From positions 1,116,001 to 1,180,000 of the forward strand of contig CP145418.1 in assembly GCA_036867785.1 (NCBI GenBank): a stretch of 64,000 bases of DNA. The letters run 5' to 3'. Made by a program: the position numbers and the translations under genes. A model generated the notes under the pieces. It ran no database searches and had not been told where the DNA came from. It saw only the letters and a list, made by a program, of their open reading frames with translations. The DNA comes from Plasmodiophora brassicae (taxonomy: Eukaryota; Endomyxa: Phytomyxea; Phytomyxea; Plasmodiophorida). Positions 60,501 through 64,000 of this stretch are shown here, one piece after another. How positions within the stretch are numbered: the first letter of the stretch is position 1; every line of letters begins with the position of its first letter.

Positions 60501-63500
60501 GCCCCTATAACGACTATCGTCGGGCAGCTCGCTCTGGATGGCGATTACGATCCGACGTCGGGCGGGCGGACTGCATTCGCCGCCAGCGCCACGCTTTCGG
60601 CTAAAACGAACCTGCTGCTGTGCCCGAGGTCCCGCAGCGCCATCGACGTGGTTGCCCCTGCGACCTGGTCCGCCCAGGGCAACGTCCAGTTGTACACGGG
60701 TGTGCGCACGACCGGCAGCGGGTCGACGCCTCCATCCTAGCGGACAGTGCCGCGGCTGGCTCTGGTCAGCTGATCTTCGCTGGCACGGCAAACATATCGG
60801 TTCAAGCCCCGGTCGTCAGCACGGTCTACCTTCGCGCCAGCGCCATGCAGTGGTCGACAGGGTTCCGGCTATCGGCGTCGTCGGCTACCGTCGTCATTGA
60901 CAAGAGCACGTCGTCGGCGTTCTCAGTTGGCGTCGGCGGTGCCCTGACCGACGCGATGCTGCTGATGGTCACGACGACAGGTGTATTGCAGGTCGGGGAC
61001 ACCCTGGTCTCAGATTTGTCGGTTGTCGGGTTTGACCGATCGACACGTTCGGAGTCGCTGCTCAGCCTGCGGGCTTCGAATTCCGTGACGTTCTCCACGT
61101 CGGCCACGACCGTGTACGCGAACCTGTACGTGTCCACGGCCGGCAACGTCGCTGTCAACACCGCGCTGCACGTGCCGAACGGGTACGTCCAGATCTTCGC
61201 GGATAACGATGCCAACCTGGCTGGCTCGTTTACCGTCGCGGCGTCGACGACGATCACGGTGTCGCTGGCGCTGACGAGCTTTTCGGTTTCGTGCGCCGAC
61301 GTCGTCATCGGCAACGGCGCATCACTGGCCCTCTCTACTGCAAGCGTGTCGATTTCCAGCACGAGCACGTTGCCGATCCAGTTTGGCGGGTCGTCGTCGT
61401 CTGGCACCTGGGTCGACATATCGTCGACCGAGGCGGCATCCATCACGACGTCGACGTCGTGGAAGCTGATCAGCAAGATTATCACGATCCGGGCGCTGTC
61501 GTCCGGCACAGTTGTCGGGTCGGTCGAGCTGGACGCCCGTGTTTCCGGCGGGCAGATTACGTTCAGCGCGTCGTCCGTCTTCGACAGCCTGAATGCGACC
61601 GCTGAGGCCGGGCTGGCTGTCAACGCCCCTATAACGACTATCGTCGGGCAGCTCGCTCTGGATGGCGATTACGATCCGACGTCGGGCGGGCGGACTGCAT
61701 TCGCCGCCAGCGCCACGCTTTCGGCTAAAACGAACCTGCTGCTGTGCCCGAGGTCCCGCAGCGCCATCGACGTGGTTGCCCCTGCGACCTGGTCCGCCCA
61801 GGGCAACGTCCAGTTGTACACGGGTGTGCGCACGACCGGCAGCGGGTCGACGCTCTCCATCCTAGCGGACAGTGCCGCGGCTGGCTCTGGTCAGCTGATC
61901 TTCGCTGGCACGGCAAACATATCGGTTCAAGCCCCGGTCGTCAGCACGGTCTACCTTCGCGCCAGCGCCATGCAGTGGTCGACAGGGTTCCGGCTATCGG
62001 CGTCGTCGGCTACCGTCGTCATTGACAAGAGCACGTCGTCGGCGTTCTCAGTTGGCGTCGGCGGTGCCCTGACCGACGCGATGCTGCTGATGGTCACGAC
62101 GACAGGTGTATTGCAGGTCGGGGACACCCTGGTCTCAGATTTGTCGGTTGTCGGGTTTGACCGATCGACACGTTCGGAGTCGCTGCTCAGCCTGCGGGCT
62201 TCGAATTCCGTGACGTTCTCCACGTCGGCCACGACCGTGTACGCGAACCTGTACGTGTCCACGGCCGGCAACGTCGCTGTCAACACCGCGCTGCACGTGC
62301 CGAACGGGTACGTCCAGATCTTCGCGGATAACGATGCCAACCTGGCTGGCTCGTTTACCGTCGCGGCGTCGACGACGATCACGGTGTCGCTGGCGCTGAC
62401 GAGCTTTTCGGTTTCGTGCGCCGACGTCGTCATCGGCAACGGCGCATCACTGGCCCTCTCTACTGCAAGCGTGTCGATTTCCAGCACGAGCACGTTGCCG
62501 ATCCAGTTTGGCGGGTCGTCGTCGTCTGGCACCTGGGTCGACATATCGTCGACCGAGGCGGCATCCATCACGACGTCGACGTCGTGGAAGCTGATCAGCA
62601 AGATTATCACGATCCGGGCGCTGTCGTCCGGCACAGTTGTCGGGTCGGTCGAGCTGGACGCCCGTGTTTCCGGCGGGCAGATTACGTTCAGCGCGTCGTC
62701 CGTCTTCGACAGCCTGAATGCGACCGCTGAGGCCGGGCTGGCTGTCAACGCCCCTATAACGACTATCGTCGGGCAGCTCGCTCTGGATGGCGATTACGAT
62801 CCGACGTCGGGCGGGCGGACTGCATTCGCCGCCAGCGCCACGCTTTCGGCTAAAGCGAACCTGCTGCTGTGCCCGAGGTCCCGCAGCGCCATCGACGTGG
62901 TTGCCCCTGCGACCTGGTCCGCCCAGGGCAACGTCCAGTTGTACACGGGTGTGCGCACGACCGGCAGCGGGTCGACGCTCTCCATCCTAGCGGACAGTGC
63001 CGCGGCTGGCTCTGGTCAGCTGATCTTCGCTGGCACGGCAAACATATCGGTTCAAGCCCCGGTCGTCAGCACGGTCTACCTTCGCGCCAGCGCCATGCAG
63101 TGGTCGACAGGGTTCCGGCTATCGGCGTCGTCGGCTACCGTCGTCATTGACAAGAGCACGTCGTCGGCGTTCTCAGTTGGCGTCGGCGGTGCCCTGACCG
63201 ACGCGATGCTGCTGATGGTCACGACGACAGGTGTATTGCAGGTCGGGGACACCCTGGTCTCAGATTTGTCGGTTGTCGGGTTTGACCGATCGACACGTTC
63301 GGAGTCGCTGCTCAGCCTGCGGGCTTCGAATTCCGTGACGTTCTCCACGTCGGCCACGACCGTGTACGCGAACCTGTACGTGTCCACGGCCGGCAACGTC
63401 GCTGTCAACACCGCGCTGCACGTGCCGAACGGGTACGTCCAGATCTTCGCGGATAACGATGCCAACCTGGCTGGCTCGTTTACCGTCGCGGCGTCGACGA

Positions 63501-64000
63501 CGATCACGGTGTCGCTGGCGCTGACGAGCTTTTCGGTTTCGTGCGCCGACGTCGTCATCGGCAACGGCGCATCACTGGCCCTCTCTACTGCAAGCGTGTC
63601 GATTTCCAGCACGAGCACGTTGCCGATCCAGTTTGGCGGGTCGTCGTCGTCTGGCACCTGGGTCGACATATCGTCGACCGAGGCGGCATCCATCACGACG
63701 TCGACGTCGTGGAAGCTGATCAGCAAGATTATCACGATCCGGGCGCTGTCGTCCGGCACAGTTGTCGGGTCGGTCGAGCTGGACGCCCGTGTTTCCGGCG
63801 GGCAGATTACGTTCAGCGCGTCGTCCGTCTTCGACAGCCTGAATGCGACCGCTGAGGCCGGGCTGGCTGTCAACGCCCCTATAACGACTATCGTCGGGCA
63901 GCTCGCTCTGGATGGCGATTACGATCCGACGTCGGGCGGGCGGACTGCATTCGCCGCCAGCGCCACGCTTTCGGCTAAAACGAACCTGCTGCTGTGCCCG
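27504..64000 (+). CDS. Giant secreted beta-solenoid-like tandem-repeat protein (3' end outside the window)
   Basis: Exon 1 (27504-27552) and a 49-bp intron (27553-27601) complete a signal peptide: MSPPPRVRWRPQRNALG then VTIVIFLLLFSYGLC, a basic head plus hydrophobic core. Residues to about 700 are unique; from about 540 they turn Ser/Thr/Gly-rich with short alternating strands (TTMSLTASAGPVDVRYPITS, TQLTISGTTVSINGTVSAGT), as in right-handed beta-helix adhesins. A diverged unit follows, then about 29.6 copies of a 375-residue unit to the window edge. No membrane anchor, Cys-rich module or stop is seen before the edge. The frame is unbroken to about 36,820, through five array units. Beyond that, small indels shift it in many units as given. 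Possible roles are surface coat, adhesin or extracellular matrix; none can be shown. Bacterial filamentous haemagglutinin-like proteins look similar, but the intron and signal peptide fit a eukaryotic gene. Confidence 0.8.
29640..30728 (+). repeat. Diverged founder unit preceding the array
   Basis: Aligns residue by residue with the array unit: SIQFGGSAGAGTAIEL versus PIQFGGSSSSGTWVDI, SLNATAHSGISV versus SLNATAEAGLAV, LVLDGDYSATFAG versus LALDGDYDPTSGG, KLYLKGNAFQWSNGFSLSA versus VYLRASAMQWSTGFRLSA, and YGFDRSGSSESLLS versus VGFDRSTRSESLLS. DNA identity is far lower and third positions are richer in A/T than in the array. It has not been homogenised with the array. The left boundary is approximate. 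Confidence 0.85.
30729..64000 (+). repeat. Tandem array of a 1,125-bp coding unit (about 29.6 copies)
   Basis: Consecutive anchors are spaced 1,125 bp apart (for example 30751 and 31876), with most units identical except for isolated changes. Unit 3 carries an in-frame extra GGG near 32460. Spacings of 1,123-1,127 bp mark units with one or two small indels. Copies between 36.6 and 39.0 kb and around 55.6-56.2 kb are noticeably more diverged. The array reaches the right edge, so the total copy number is unknown. Confidence 0.97.

Noticed and set aside
30669-63873. A 265-codon antisense open frame in every array unit, plus 60-104 codon frames on both strands
   Set aside because: They repeat with exactly the 1,125-bp period and are explained by the GC-rich Ser/Thr/Ala/Val codons of the sense frame. 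The sense frame alone continues the unique N-terminal region and the founder unit.
30729-64000. CRISPR or satellite DNA as an explanation for the array
   Set aside because: There are no short repeats with variable spacers. The unit is coding, in frame with a signal-peptide-bearing N-terminus, and has a diverged homologous unit upstream.

Overview
This window is from a nuclear eukaryotic genome, most likely a GC-rich protist. Genes lie on both strands without operon structure. Most are cut by very short GT-AG introns, typically 40-70 bp, and joining exons at these sites gives recognisable proteins. The gene set fits a free-living microbial eukaryote: a tubulin tyrosine ligase-like enzyme, a neuropathy-target-esterase lysophospholipase, a TPR-SET protein, TELO2, and de novo folate synthesis. 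I cannot name the lineage from sequence alone. Several ORF starts here open on GTG or TTG; I used the first sensible ATG or rebuilt the splice.

Layout. 1-16 kb is compact and ordinary: a possible 3' gene end (1-346), dCTP deaminase (+), TTLL (-), a membrane protein (-), F-box/ankyrin (-), NTE-type patatin phospholipase (+, about 19 introns), TPR-SET methyltransferase (-), a membrane protein (-), universal stress protein (+) and bifunctional HPPK-DHPS (+). Region 16-22.2 kb is a mosaic of duplicated and truncated pieces: a decayed DHPS copy, a 378-bp palindrome, small shared repeats and coding-like exons I cannot assign. Region 22.2-27.2 kb is ordinary again: TELO2 (-, intronless), a DMT-family transporter (+) and a NATD1-like GNAT protein (+).

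From 27.5 kb to the right edge the window is one extraordinary gene. It has a signal peptide split by a 49-bp intron, about 1,000 residues of Ser/Thr/Gly-rich beta-solenoid-like sequence, one diverged founder unit, then about 29.6 tandem copies of a nearly identical 1,125-bp (375-residue) unit. No end is reached. If the frame is truly continuous the product exceeds 12,000 residues and would be secreted or on the surface. Single-base indels and some diverged patches break the frame in roughly a third of the units as given; these may be assembly errors or real decay.

Functional links: HPPK-DHPS makes the pterin-pABA core of folate and dCTP deaminase feeds dUMP to the folate-dependent thymidylate step, so both supply thymidylate synthesis. 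The other genes are unrelated housekeeping functions.
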